From positions 186,001-250,000 of the forward strand of contig NZ_VRZA01000003.1 of the NCBI RefSeq assembly GCF_008064665.1: a stretch of 64,000 nucleotides of DNA. The letters are read 5' to 3'. This document shows positions 1 through 7,661 of this stretch, one piece after another; within the stretch, counting starts at the first letter, position 1; each line of letters opens with the position of its first letter. The notes below the pieces were generated by a model that made no database searches, was not told the origin of the DNA, and worked only from the letters and a program-made list of their open reading frames with translations. Both the position numbers and the translations under genes were made by a program. This DNA is from Parahaliea maris (GTDB lineage Bacteria > Pseudomonadota > Gammaproteobacteria > Pseudomonadales > Halieaceae).

Positions 1-1
1 G

Positions 2-709
2 AAAAAAGTGGTGAAGCAACTGCGCCATGTGGTGACCGTATCCGACTGCTCGCGGCAGGATATCGCCCGCGATTTTGGCCTGCAGCCGGCGGGCATCGAT
101 CTGGTGCACAACGGCATCGATACGGCGCAGTTCCGCCCACTGCCTGAAGTGGCTCGACGGCCATTGCGCCTGATGGCCACGGCCTCGGCTGATGCTCCCC
201 TGAAAGGATTGCGTTATCTGCTGCGCGCTTACGCCAGTCTCCTCACCCGCTACCCACAACTCGAGCTGTTGCTGGTCAGCAAACCCCAGCCCGGCGGCAA
301 GACGGAACGCCTTTTGCATCACCTGGGTATTGCCGACAGGGTGCAATTTGTCAGTGGCATCAGCACCGAGCAGATGGTGCGCTACTACGCCGAGGCGACA
401 CTGGCAGTAGTGCCCTCGGTCTATGAGGGCTTTGGCCTGCCCGCCGGTGAGGCGATGGCCTGTGGCGTACCGGTGGTGTCCACCGATGGGGGTGCCCTGC
501 CGGAGGTGGTCGGTGACGCAGGGGTTATCGTGCCAGCCAGGAACGCGGAGGCCCTGGTCGCCGCTATCACCGGCCTGCTGGAGGACCCGGAGCGTCGTGC
601 GCACCTCGGTGTGGCGGGCCGTGAACGAATCGTGGGTAAATTCAGCTGGGAAGTCTGCGCCCGGGAAATGAGCAATTATTACGAGCGCGTGTTGCATGCA
701 GACGGTTGA
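2..709 (+). CDS. Glycosyltransferase family 4, C-terminal part (5' end outside window)
   Basis: The reading frame is open to the left edge, so this is the C-terminal part (about 235 residues) of a GT-B fold retaining glycosyltransferase. The start of the visible part carries a VSDCSRQDI stretch and then VHNGIDTAQF, typical of the junction between the two Rossmann domains of GT4 enzymes. Further on, EGFGLPAGEAMACGVPVV is the E-x7-E nucleotide-sugar binding motif. The 3' end overlaps the next methyltransferase by 14 nt, so the two are translationally coupled. With the following toroid protein, methyltransferase and waaA, a role in lipopolysaccharide or another surface glycan is inferred. Donor and acceptor cannot be read from the sequence. 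Confidence 0.9.
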   Translation, partial: KKVVKQLRHVVTVSDCSRQDIARDFGLQPAGIDLVHNGIDTAQFRPLPEVARRPLRLMATASADAPLKGLRYLLRAYASLLTRYPQLELLLVSKPQPGGKTERLLHHLGIADRVQFVSGISTEQMVRYYAEATLAVVPSVYEGFGLPAGEAMACGVPVVSTDGGALPEVVGDAGVIVPARNAEALVAAITGLLEDPERRAHLGVAGRERIVGKFSWEVCAREMSNYYERVLHADG

Positions 710-1412
710 TTTCGATCATTTTGAATTGCGCCCGGGTGACCGGGTCCTCGACCTGGGTTGTGGCGAAGGTCGACATGTGATCGCTGCCTACCTGGAGGGC
801 ACGGTGCAGGCGGTGGGGGTGGATCTCGCGCTGGACGACCTGGTCACGACCCGGGAAAAATTCGAGCCATTCGACCTGCCAGATGACCCGGAGCGCTGCT
901 TTGGCCTCGCCTCCGCCACGGCACTGGCGCTGCCCTTTGCCGACAATACCTTTGACAAGGTCATTTGCTCCGAAGTGCTGGAGCATATTCCAGATTACCG
1001 CGGCGCCCTGGCGGAAATTCGCCGGGTGCTGAAACCGGGGGGCCTGTTCTGTGCCAGTGTCCCGCGGCGCTGGCCGGAAAAAATCTGCTGGGCCCTGAGC
1101 CGTGAATACCATCAGGTACCCGGTGGCCATCTGCGCATTTTCCGCGCGGAAGCCCTGTCCAGCGAAATCGAGGCTCTGGGCTTTTCCCGTTACGAGCGGC
1201 ATTGGGCCCACGCCCTGCATGCGCCGTTCTGGTGGCTGAAGTGCCTGTTCTGGAACAGCCAGGACAGCAACTGGCTGATCCGCCAGTACCACCGCCTGCT
1301 GGTCTGGGACCTGATGGATCAGCCGGCGTTTACCCGCATGCTGGAGCGGCTGCTCAACCCGGTACTGGGCAAGAGTGTGGTGATGTACTATCGCAAGGAG
1401 GCGTTCGCGTGA
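696..1412 (+). CDS. Class I SAM-dependent methyltransferase (Methyltransf_11 type)
   Basis: A 238-residue small-molecule methyltransferase. Motif I, VLDLGCGEG, lies at residues 17-25 and binds S-adenosylmethionine. An acidic residue follows at the end of strand 2 (GVDLAL), and the motif-IV region KVICSEVLEHIPDY is followed by RVLKPGGLF, the usual end of the core fold. The ATG at 696 lies inside the upstream glycosyltransferase gene, and the stop overlaps the next start by 4 nt (GTGA), so three genes form one operon. The methyl acceptor is unknown. From context it could be a sugar, a glycolipid or a lipid intermediate. Confidence 0.88.
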   Translation: MQTVDFDHFELRPGDRVLDLGCGEGRHVIAAYLEGTVQAVGVDLALDDLVTTREKFEPFDLPDDPERCFGLASATALALPFADNTFDKVICSEVLEHIPDYRGALAEIRRVLKPGGLFCASVPRRWPEKICWALSREYHQVPGGHLRIFRAEALSSEIEALGFSRYERHWAHALHAPFWWLKCLFWNSQDSNWLIRQYHRLLVWDLMDQPAFTRMLERLLNPVLGKSVVMYYRKEAFA

Positions 1413-2521
1413 GTGGCCTGTACCTTAGCCGGGGCCTGTTCCCGCATGATTTTCTGCAGCCCACGGTACAGTTCCTGCTGCGCGAGCAGTTGCCCAGCGG
1501 AGAAATTCCCTGGTTCCAGGGCAGCTATGCCGACCCCTGGGATCACGTCGAAGCCGCCATGGGACTGTCTATCGCCGGCGAGTTTGCCGCCGCGGAGCGG
1601 GCTTACCGGTGGCTGCGAGACACCCAGCTGGCAGATGGCAGCTGGTGGGCTGCCTATCGCAACAGTGTTCCGGACAACCGTGAACGCCGTGAAACCAATT
1701 TTGTCGCTTACGTTGCCACTGGCGTCTGGCACCACTACCTGATCAGCCGCAACGACACCTTTCTCGAGGACATGTGGGGCTGTGTCGAGCGGGCAGTCGG
1801 GTTTGTTCTCGCCCTGCAGTCGGAGCACGGCGAGATCGACTGGGCGGTCGACGGCGAAGGCCGGGCCAAGGGCGATGCCCTGGTCACCGGGTGCAGTTCC
1901 ATCTACAAGAGCCTGGAGTGCGCTCACAATATCGCGGTGACGGTGAACCGCCCGAGGCCGCACTGGCTGGCGGCGCGGGAAGCGCTGGGCCAGGCGCTGC
2001 GCCACAAGCCGGAGCGCTTCGACCGCACCTGGGAGAGTAAATCCCGCTACTCCATGGACTGGTTCTACCCGGTGCTCACCGGGGCTATCCAGGGTAGCGA
2101 AGCCCGCGCGCGGCTGGCCGCTCGCTGGGACGAATTTATCGAGCCGGGGCTGGGGTGCCGTTGCGTGTGCGAGGAACCCTGGGTCACTGTGGCCGAGAGT
2201 TGCGAACTGGTCATGGCGCTACTGGCAGCGGGCGACCATGCCAGGGCCGTGGAGCTCTACAGCTGGTTGCACCAGTGGCGGGAGCAGGACGGTGCCTACT
2301 GGACCGGTTACCAGATGGTGGAAGACCTGCTCTGGCCGGAGGAACAACCGACCTGGACGGCAGGGGCCATCCTGCTGGCGGCGGATGCCCTCACCCGGCA
2401 CACTGCCGCTGCGGGCCTGTTCACCGAGGTCAATCTGCTGCCGGCACTGGCCGGAGCCGAATCCGCGACCGGGTCCTCGACCCGTTCCGGGATGGAGCCC
2501 CGGCGCCGCAAAGCGGACTGA
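1409..2521 (+). CDS. Prenyltransferase/squalene-cyclase-like alpha/alpha-toroid protein
   Basis: A 370-residue protein. The GTG start at 1409 is chosen because an AAGGAG ribosome-binding site lies at 1394-1399 and the start overlaps the upstream stop by 4 nt; the frame stays open upstream but has no better signal. Four Q-x(2-4)-G-x-x-W type stretches near residues 27-35, 73-80, 137-145 and 293-298 resemble the QW repeats of terpene-cyclase and prenyltransferase toroids. The DxDD motif of squalene-hopene cyclases is not present, so cyclase activity is doubtful. No signal peptide or membrane helix is evident. It sits between glycan-modifying genes, and its function is unknown. Confidence 0.75.
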   Translation: MSGLYLSRGLFPHDFLQPTVQFLLREQLPSGEIPWFQGSYADPWDHVEAAMGLSIAGEFAAAERAYRWLRDTQLADGSWWAAYRNSVPDNRERRETNFVAYVATGVWHHYLISRNDTFLEDMWGCVERAVGFVLALQSEHGEIDWAVDGEGRAKGDALVTGCSSIYKSLECAHNIAVTVNRPRPHWLAAREALGQALRHKPERFDRTWESKSRYSMDWFYPVLTGAIQGSEARARLAARWDEFIEPGLGCRCVCEEPWVTVAESCELVMALLAAGDHARAVELYSWLHQWREQDGAYWTGYQMVEDLLWPEEQPTWTAGAILLAADALTRHTAAAGLFTEVNLLPALAGAESATGSSTRSGMEPRRRKAD

Positions 2522-2537
2522 GCCCGCCGCCGGCGAT

Positions 2538-3152
2538 CTACAGCCGCCTGAGCACGCCCAGTGTGTTCACCCGTTCCACTGCTTCGAACAGTCCCGATTC
2601 CAGGGCCATCCGGTAGATGGCCCAGGGTGCCTGGCCGCCGCTGTGGGGGTCGGGAAACAGGTCGTGAATCGCCAGTATGCCCCCCTGCACCAGGTGGGCG
2701 GTCCAGCAACGATAGTCGGTCAGGGCTGCGTCGAGGCTGTGACCTCCGTCGATGAATACCATGCCCAGTGGCGTCTGCCAGTGGCGGGCCACCACTGCCG
2801 AACTGCTGACCACCGGTACCACGACATCGTCGAGGCCGGCACGGCGGATATTGCGGCGAAATTCACTGAAGGTGTCCACCAGTCCCTCGCCGGTGTCGTA
2901 CAACTCCGGGTCGTGAAACATTTCACCGGCCTGGTGTTCCTCGGAGCCGCGGTGATGATCGAGGGCGTACACGGTGCCGCCGTCGCGGCAGGCCAGCCCC
3001 AGGTAGATGGTCGATTTGCCACAGTAGCTTCCCACTTCCAGCACCGGCCCTTTAGGTCGTGAAGCGCGGGCATGGCGGTACAGGGCCTCGGCCTCGTCGC
3101 TGGCGAGAAAGCCCTTGATGGTGTCGATATCGGCGGGAAGATCGGGAATCAT
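2538..3152 (-). CDS. Class I SAM-dependent methyltransferase (Methyltransf_24-like)
   Basis: A 204-residue protein encoded convergently with the toroid gene, 16 nt from its stop. VLEVGSYCGKST at residues 37-48 is a variant SAM-binding motif I. GMVFIDGGHSLDAALTDY is the acidic and metal/substrate region typical of the rhamnosyl/cephalosporin-hydroxylase and O-methyltransferase-3-like group. The ATG at 3152 is preferred over upstream in-frame starts because the family homology begins there. The upstream extension overlaps the promoter side of waaA and looks non-coding. It is transcribed divergently from waaA with about 150 nt between the starts. The substrate is unknown. Confidence 0.82.
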   Translation of the reverse strand: MIPDLPADIDTIKGFLASDEAEALYRHARASRPKGPVLEVGSYCGKSTIYLGLACRDGGTVYALDHHRGSEEHQAGEMFHDPELYDTGEGLVDTFSEFRRNIRRAGLDDVVVPVVSSSAVVARHWQTPLGMVFIDGGHSLDAALTDYRCWTAHLVQGGILAIHDLFPDPHSGGQAPWAIYRMALESGLFEAVERVNTLGVLRRL

Positions 3153-3305
3153 GCGAAAGCTCGTTGACGACAAAGCAGGCCACGTTAGCCGCTTTGTCGG
3201 AAGGCGGCAAGCGGCCCCTGCGCGGTGCTCGCGAGCGGCTGCCAGTAGCGGGCAGGGCGGGTGGCGGGTATCCTCCCCGCTGGTCGCGCCAACCACGGAG
3301 TCTGC

Positions 3306-4580
3306 ATGCGCCCGCTATACAGTCTGCTGTTCTACTGCCTGATGCCCCTGATCATGCTGCGCATGCTCTGGCGGTCGCGGCTGGCGCCGGAGTATCGCCG
3401 CCGCTGGGGTGAGCGGCTCGGCTTTTTCGCCGCGCCGGCCGCAAGGCCGGTGATCTGGGTGCACGCCGTTTCGGTCGGCGAAACCCTGGCGGCGGTGCCG
3501 GTGATCGAGGCCCTGCTGCAGCGCTATCCACAGCACCGGGTGGTGGTGACGACGACCACGCCCACGGGGTCGGAGCGGGTCCGTGCCCTGTTTGGCGAGC
3601 GTGTGTTTCATGTCTATGCGCCCTGGGACCTGCCCGGCGCGGTGCGCCGCTTTGTGCGGGCCCTGCAGCCGGAACTGCTGCTTGTCATGGAAACCGAGTT
3701 GTGGCCGAACATGCTGCACTTCGCCTCCCGCCAGGGCTGTCGCATCCTCCTCGCCAACGCGAGATTGTCGGCGCGCTCGGCGGCGGGCTACGCCCGGGTG
3801 GGGGGCCTCACCCGGCAGATGCTCGGCCAGCTGGACTGCGTCGCCTGCCAGGCGACGGAGGATGGTGAACGTTTTGTTGACCTCGGCCTCGCCCGGGAGC
3901 GTCTTGAGGTCACCGGCAGTATCAAGTTCGACCTGCAACTGGGAGAACCACTGCGCGATCAGGCACAGACCCTGCGGCAGCAACTGGCCTGTGACCAACG
4001 CCCCGTGCTGGTGGCGGCGAGCACTCACCCCGGCGAGGACGAACAGATTCTCACTGCCTTCGGTGCAGTGAAGCGTGAATTCCCGCAAGCGTTGCTGATA
4101 CTGGTGCCGCGTCACCCGGAGCGATTCGACCGGGTGGCAATGCAGTGCCACGACGGCGGTTGGCAGGTGCATCGGCGCACCGCCGGACCGGAGCTGGCTT
4201 CGGGGACCGACGTTCTACTGGGCGACACCATGGGCGAGTTGCTCCTGCTGCTGGGTGCGGCGCAGGTGGCGATAGTGGGTGGCAGCCTGGTGGAGCACGG
4301 TGGCCACAATGTACTGGAAGCCGCGGCCTGGGGCGCACCGGTGGTGACCGGCCCCTGGATGTTCAATTTCGAGGAAATCAGCCAGTTGCTGGTCGACGCT
4401 GGAGCCATGGTGCGGCTGGCTGACCCGGCTCAACTGGGGGATACGCTGCTGCAATTGCTGGGTGATGCCGGGCGCCGCCAGCAAATGGGTGAGGCGGGCC
4501 TCAGAGTGGTAGCGGAAAACGGTGGGGCCAGGGAGTGCCTGCTGGCACTGGTTGCAGAGTTGCTGCCGCCGCGCCCCTGA
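3306..4580 (+). CDS. waaA: 3-deoxy-D-manno-octulosonic acid (Kdo) transferase WaaA
   Basis: A 424-residue protein, the usual length for WaaA/KdtA. The enzyme transfers Kdo from CMP-Kdo to lipid A precursor at the cytoplasmic face of the inner membrane. The N terminus MRPLYSLLFYCLMPLIML is the single membrane anchor. HAVSVGETLAAVPVIEAL carries the conserved catalytic-base Glu of the GT30 family, and the C-terminal domain shows VGGSLVEHGGHNVLEAAAWG, the CMP-Kdo binding region. The ATG at 3306 gives the standard N terminus; the frame is open 45 nt further upstream. It converges on tolC, with 22 nt between the stops. Confidence 0.96.
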   Translation: MRPLYSLLFYCLMPLIMLRMLWRSRLAPEYRRRWGERLGFFAAPAARPVIWVHAVSVGETLAAVPVIEALLQRYPQHRVVVTTTTPTGSERVRALFGERVFHVYAPWDLPGAVRRFVRALQPELLLVMETELWPNMLHFASRQGCRILLANARLSARSAAGYARVGGLTRQMLGQLDCVACQATEDGERFVDLGLARERLEVTGSIKFDLQLGEPLRDQAQTLRQQLACDQRPVLVAASTHPGEDEQILTAFGAVKREFPQALLILVPRHPERFDRVAMQCHDGGWQVHRRTAGPELASGTDVLLGDTMGELLLLLGAAQVAIVGGSLVEHGGHNVLEAAAWGAPVVTGPWMFNFEEISQLLVDAGAMVRLADPAQLGDTLLQLLGDAGRRQQMGEAGLRVVAENGGARECLLALVAELLPPRP

Positions 4581-4602
4581 TCGAGGCCCGGCGGCTAGCC
4601 GG

Positions 4603-6039
4603 TCACGGGGTAGAAGACCCCGTTGTGCCGGTAGTGCTGGCGGTGGGTGCGGGTGGTTCTTCCAGTGCTTCGTCCAGGCGGTACACATCCTCCGGGCTCA
4701 GCAGGCCGGCCTGCTCTTTCAGGCGCAGCATGTCGAGTACGTAGTCGTAACGGCTGTTGGCGTAGTCGCGCTGGGCGGCAAACAGGGTGTTCTGGGCGTT
4801 CAGCACGTCCACCACATTTCGCGTACCGACTTCGTAGCCCGCCTGTGTTGCATCCAGGGCGCTCCTGGACGACACGATGCTCTGCTTGCGAGCGGCGACC
4901 CGGGACACGTCGCTCACCACTGTCATGTGCAGGGAACGGGTGTTGGTCACTGTGTTGCGCGCCAGGTTGATGCGGTTCTCGCGGCTGGCGTTGAACTGCT
5001 CGGCCGCCTGGCGGCGGTTGGCGCTGACGGCTCCACCGCTGAACAGCGGCACCTGCAGGCTGATCTGCCACTGGCTCAGTTCGGTATCGTTATCCGGCGA
5101 GGTATCGAACTCTGTGCTCGGGCGCCGGGTCAGCTCGCCATCGGTGCTGTAGTCCGAGTAGGCGTAGCTGCCGACAACTTTCGGTGCGTGTTCGAACTTG
5201 TTGGCTTTGGCGGAGTTGCGCGCCACTTCCTCGGCGTAGCGCGCAGCCTGCAGGTTGAAGTTGTTCTGCAGGGCAAAATCCACCCAGGCTGAACGGTCCA
5301 TGGGTTCGGGCGTTTTCACGTCGAAGTTGGCCGAGAGGACATCCAGGGTGTCGTGGTGCTGCCCGGTAAGCACCGACAGTGTTTCCAGGGCCACACTGAC
5401 GTTGTTCTCGTCGACGATCCGGTTGACCCTGGACAGGTCGTAGGCGGCCTGGGCTTCGTAAACGTCGGTAATGGCGATCAGCCCGACTTCGAAGCGCTGC
5501 TGGGTCTGTTCCAGCTGACGCTCGAAGGCGCGTTCCGCCGCCTTGGAGGCGGCGAGGTTGTCCTGTGCCCGCAGCACACCGAGGTAGGCTTCCACCACTC
5601 TCACGATGAGGTTCTGCTGGTTGGCGGCGAAAGTCGCTTCCGCCTGGCGGGTAAACTCTTTACCCGACTGGAAAGTAAACCAGGCCGGCAGGTCGAAGAT
5701 TGCCTGGTTCAGGGACACCTGGTAGCCGTCGGTATCGGTGTCGGTATTGGTAAAGGTGTCGAACCTACCGAAAGTGCCGTCTTCGGTAATGCCGACGCTC
5801 TCACCGGTCCGGTCCTGGTCCGAGCTGCTGTAGTCGTAGCTGGCGTTGATTTGCGGCAGCAGGGCCGCGCGGCCGAGGTTTTCGTTCTCGAGATTGGCCC
5901 GGTACTGCGCCTGTTCGGCTTTCAGCTGGGCGTCGTTCTCCAGTGCGAGCTCGTAAATATCCCTGAGCGATTCCGCGTTGGCGGTATTCGCAGCGATAGA
6001 AAGGGACAGCGCGAGCAGCGCAAGTCTGGTTGGTTTCAT
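4603..6039 (-). CDS. tolC: TolC family outer-membrane efflux channel
   Basis: A 478-residue outer-membrane factor of type I secretion and tripartite efflux. The first 22 residues (MKPTRLALLALSLSIAANTANA) are a signal peptide; ESLRDIYELALENDAQL then starts the mature protein as in other TolC proteins. Two repeats of the outer-membrane efflux domain are visible, each with long heptad-rich stretches (for example AQDNLAASKAAERAFERQLEQ). The ATG at 6039 has a GGGGA ribosome-binding site 8 nt upstream. Both RND pumps in this window lack a dedicated outer-membrane partner, so this protein is a plausible shared exit duct (inference). The C-terminal tail is rich in Pro, Thr and Gly. Confidence 0.95.
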   Translation of the reverse strand: MKPTRLALLALSLSIAANTANAESLRDIYELALENDAQLKAEQAQYRANLENENLGRAALLPQINASYDYSSSDQDRTGESVGITEDGTFGRFDTFTNTDTDTDGYQVSLNQAIFDLPAWFTFQSGKEFTRQAEATFAANQQNLIVRVVEAYLGVLRAQDNLAASKAAERAFERQLEQTQQRFEVGLIAITDVYEAQAAYDLSRVNRIVDENNVSVALETLSVLTGQHHDTLDVLSANFDVKTPEPMDRSAWVDFALQNNFNLQAARYAEEVARNSAKANKFEHAPKVVGSYAYSDYSTDGELTRRPSTEFDTSPDNDTELSQWQISLQVPLFSGGAVSANRRQAAEQFNASRENRINLARNTVTNTRSLHMTVVSDVSRVAARKQSIVSSRSALDATQAGYEVGTRNVVDVLNAQNTLFAAQRDYANSRYDYVLDMLRLKEQAGLLSPEDVYRLDEALEEPPAPTASTTGTTGSSTP

Positions 6040-6157
6040 GGATTTCCCCTGTGTCAAGCGGGTAAGCGCTCGGCAGTTTACCAGTGTGGGTCCAGCGGCG
6101 CATGTTAATACGCCGCAATAAAAGCTGCTCCGGACCCGTCGAATGTGCCATGGTAAA

Positions 6158-6166
6158 TGCTACACT
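6158..6166 (+). promoter_or_regulatory. Candidate extended -10 element for yqiB-cpdA-parE
   Basis: TGCTACACT matches the TGn-TAnnnT form of an extended -10 box, about 125 nt before the yqiB start. No convincing -35 hexamer is visible. The 6040-6290 region otherwise holds only a 6-bp GCGGCG/CGCCGC inverted repeat at 6095-6116. Confidence 0.3.
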
Positions 6167-6290
6167 CAATATTCGTCCACGAGCGCCCCGGGCGTCTGTC
6201 GCGCCTGGCGGTGTATTCATCGCAAGAGCGTGTGACAGTTACGCAGGAACAGGCGCGCAGCCATGCGAATCATCATTTTCGGAGTCGGCA

Positions 6291-6737
6291 ATGAGCGTAC
6301 AACGGGCCCGCAAACGGCCCTTCAAGATGGATATCGTCAGGCTGCATGCAGTCTGCGAAGCCAATTATGCGCGAGTTTTACGCCTGTTCCCCGATTACGA
6401 ACACGCAAATACCCGAGAGTTCCATCTCGGCTCGGCACGCATTGTGCTGGAAGTGCTTGAACGCAGCCGTTACACCACCTTTTTCCGCCTGCAACAATAC
6501 CATGCCGACGCCCGCTGGCTGGGTCGCCTGCGCGTCGATGTCCGCGCCTACCACGACGCCGGTATGCTGGAGGTGAGCGTATTCCAGTCCCAGGGGCGGA
6601 TTGCGGCACGCTATGAATATCCCAACACCCACATGTTGCAGCAGGATGAAAAAATCCAGCAGAACCAGTTCCTGTCGGAGTGGCTGGAACACTGCCTGGA
6701 ACACGGTCGTGCTCCCATTCCCCCAGTGGTCGGCTGA
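6291..6737 (+). CDS. yqiB: DUF1249 family protein YqiB
   Basis: A 148-residue cytosolic protein of the DUF1249 (YqiB) family, of unknown biochemical role. Conserved features are the N-terminal basic start leading into MDIVRLHAVCEANYARVLRLFP and the C-terminal YEYPNTHMLQQDEKIQQNQFLSEWLEHC. The ATG at 6291 is chosen because GGAG at 6281-6284 gives a good ribosome-binding site; the frame is open far upstream without a credible start. The position between tolC and cpdA is the conserved gammaproteobacterial arrangement. The ADP-ribose pyrophosphatase gene nudF, often found between tolC and yqiB, is absent. Confidence 0.9.
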   Translation: MSVQRARKRPFKMDIVRLHAVCEANYARVLRLFPDYEHANTREFHLGSARIVLEVLERSRYTTFFRLQQYHADARWLGRLRVDVRAYHDAGMLEVSVFQSQGRIAARYEYPNTHMLQQDEKIQQNQFLSEWLEHCLEHGRAPIPPVVG

Positions 6738-6755
6738 CGGCGGACCCGCAACTCC

Positions 6756-7592
6756 ATGTTTCACGGCCTAAAGCGACTGGACCTGACCCACGACGGCCCC
6801 TCCGTGCGTCTCTGTCAGTTTACCGACTGCCATCTCGGTGCCGAACTCGGCGGTCGCCTGCTGGGAATGGATACCGATCACTCGATGTTGGCGGTCGTCG
6901 AACAGGCCCGCCGCGATGGCCGCAGTGCAGATCTCGTATTGGCTACCGGAGACCTGGCCGATGGCGGTGCCCCAGCCGCCTACCGCCGCCTGCAGTCCGC
7001 CCTCGCGGCCTTCTGCCCGCGGCAGTTCTGGCTGCCCGGAAACCACGATGACTGCGCCGCCATGCAAGCGGTACCGGGCAGTGAACGCATCATGTCCGGG
7101 GATATCCGCGTCGGCGCCTGGCAGATCATCCTGCTCAACTCACAGGTGCCCGGGGAGATTGGCGGCGAGATTGGCCCCATGCAACTGCGCGCCCTCGATG
7201 AGGCGCTGTCCGGGGCGTCCGAAGCGGGCCTTCACAGCCTGATCTGCCTGCACCACCAACCCGTGGCCATCGGTTGTGCATGGCTGGATGAGCAGATGGT
7301 GGCGGATGCCGACGCCCTGTTTGCCATTACCGACCGCTACCCCGGGGTCAAGGCCCTGCTGTGGGGGCATATCCACCAGGAGGTGGATCGGCAGCGCGGA
7401 AGCGTGCGCCTGCTGGCCTCGCCGTCTACCTGTGTCCAGTTTGCGCCGGGCAGTGAAGATTTCCAGGCCGACGACCTGCCGCCCGGCTATCGCTGGCTGG
7501 AGCTGCACGGGGACGGGCGAATCGACACCGGCGTGTCCCGGGTCGAGGGGGTGACTTTCGAGATCAATCTGCAGCAGCGCGGATATTTGTAA
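6756..7592 (+). CDS. cpdA: 3',5'-cyclic AMP phosphodiesterase CpdA (class III)
   Basis: A 278-residue calcineurin-like metallophosphoesterase that hydrolyses cAMP to AMP and so tunes Crp/Vfr signalling. All metal motifs are visible: D24-x-H26 in FTDCHLG, GD at 65-66 in ATGDLADGG, GNHD at 95-98, the HHQP loop and the final GHIHQ. The ATG at 6756 lies 18 nt after yqiB, indicating one transcript. The C-terminal part (CVQFAPGSEDF...PPGYRWLEL) matches the CpdA substrate-cap region. yqiA, a frequent neighbour between cpdA and parE, is missing. Confidence 0.94.
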   Translation: MFHGLKRLDLTHDGPSVRLCQFTDCHLGAELGGRLLGMDTDHSMLAVVEQARRDGRSADLVLATGDLADGGAPAAYRRLQSALAAFCPRQFWLPGNHDDCAAMQAVPGSERIMSGDIRVGAWQIILLNSQVPGEIGGEIGPMQLRALDEALSGASEAGLHSLICLHHQPVAIGCAWLDEQMVADADALFAITDRYPGVKALLWGHIHQEVDRQRGSVRLLASPSTCVQFAPGSEDFQADDLPPGYRWLELHGDGRIDTGVSRVEGVTFEINLQQRGYL

Positions 7593-7661
7593 ACACCGGC
7601 GCTGCACCGGGCCGGGCCTTGTGTACAATGGGCGCGATAAGTCCTGAAGTAATCCGCGAGC

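Noticed and set aside
6095..6116. GCGGCG/CGCCGC inverted repeat before yqiB
   Set aside because: A 6-bp stem with a 10-nt loop in GC-rich DNA is easily chance, and the tail is not T-rich.
6040..6290. Possible TPP or other riboswitch near tolC
   Set aside because: In pseudomonads a TPP riboswitch lies near tolC because thiC is there. Here thiC is absent and no conserved riboswitch core was seen.
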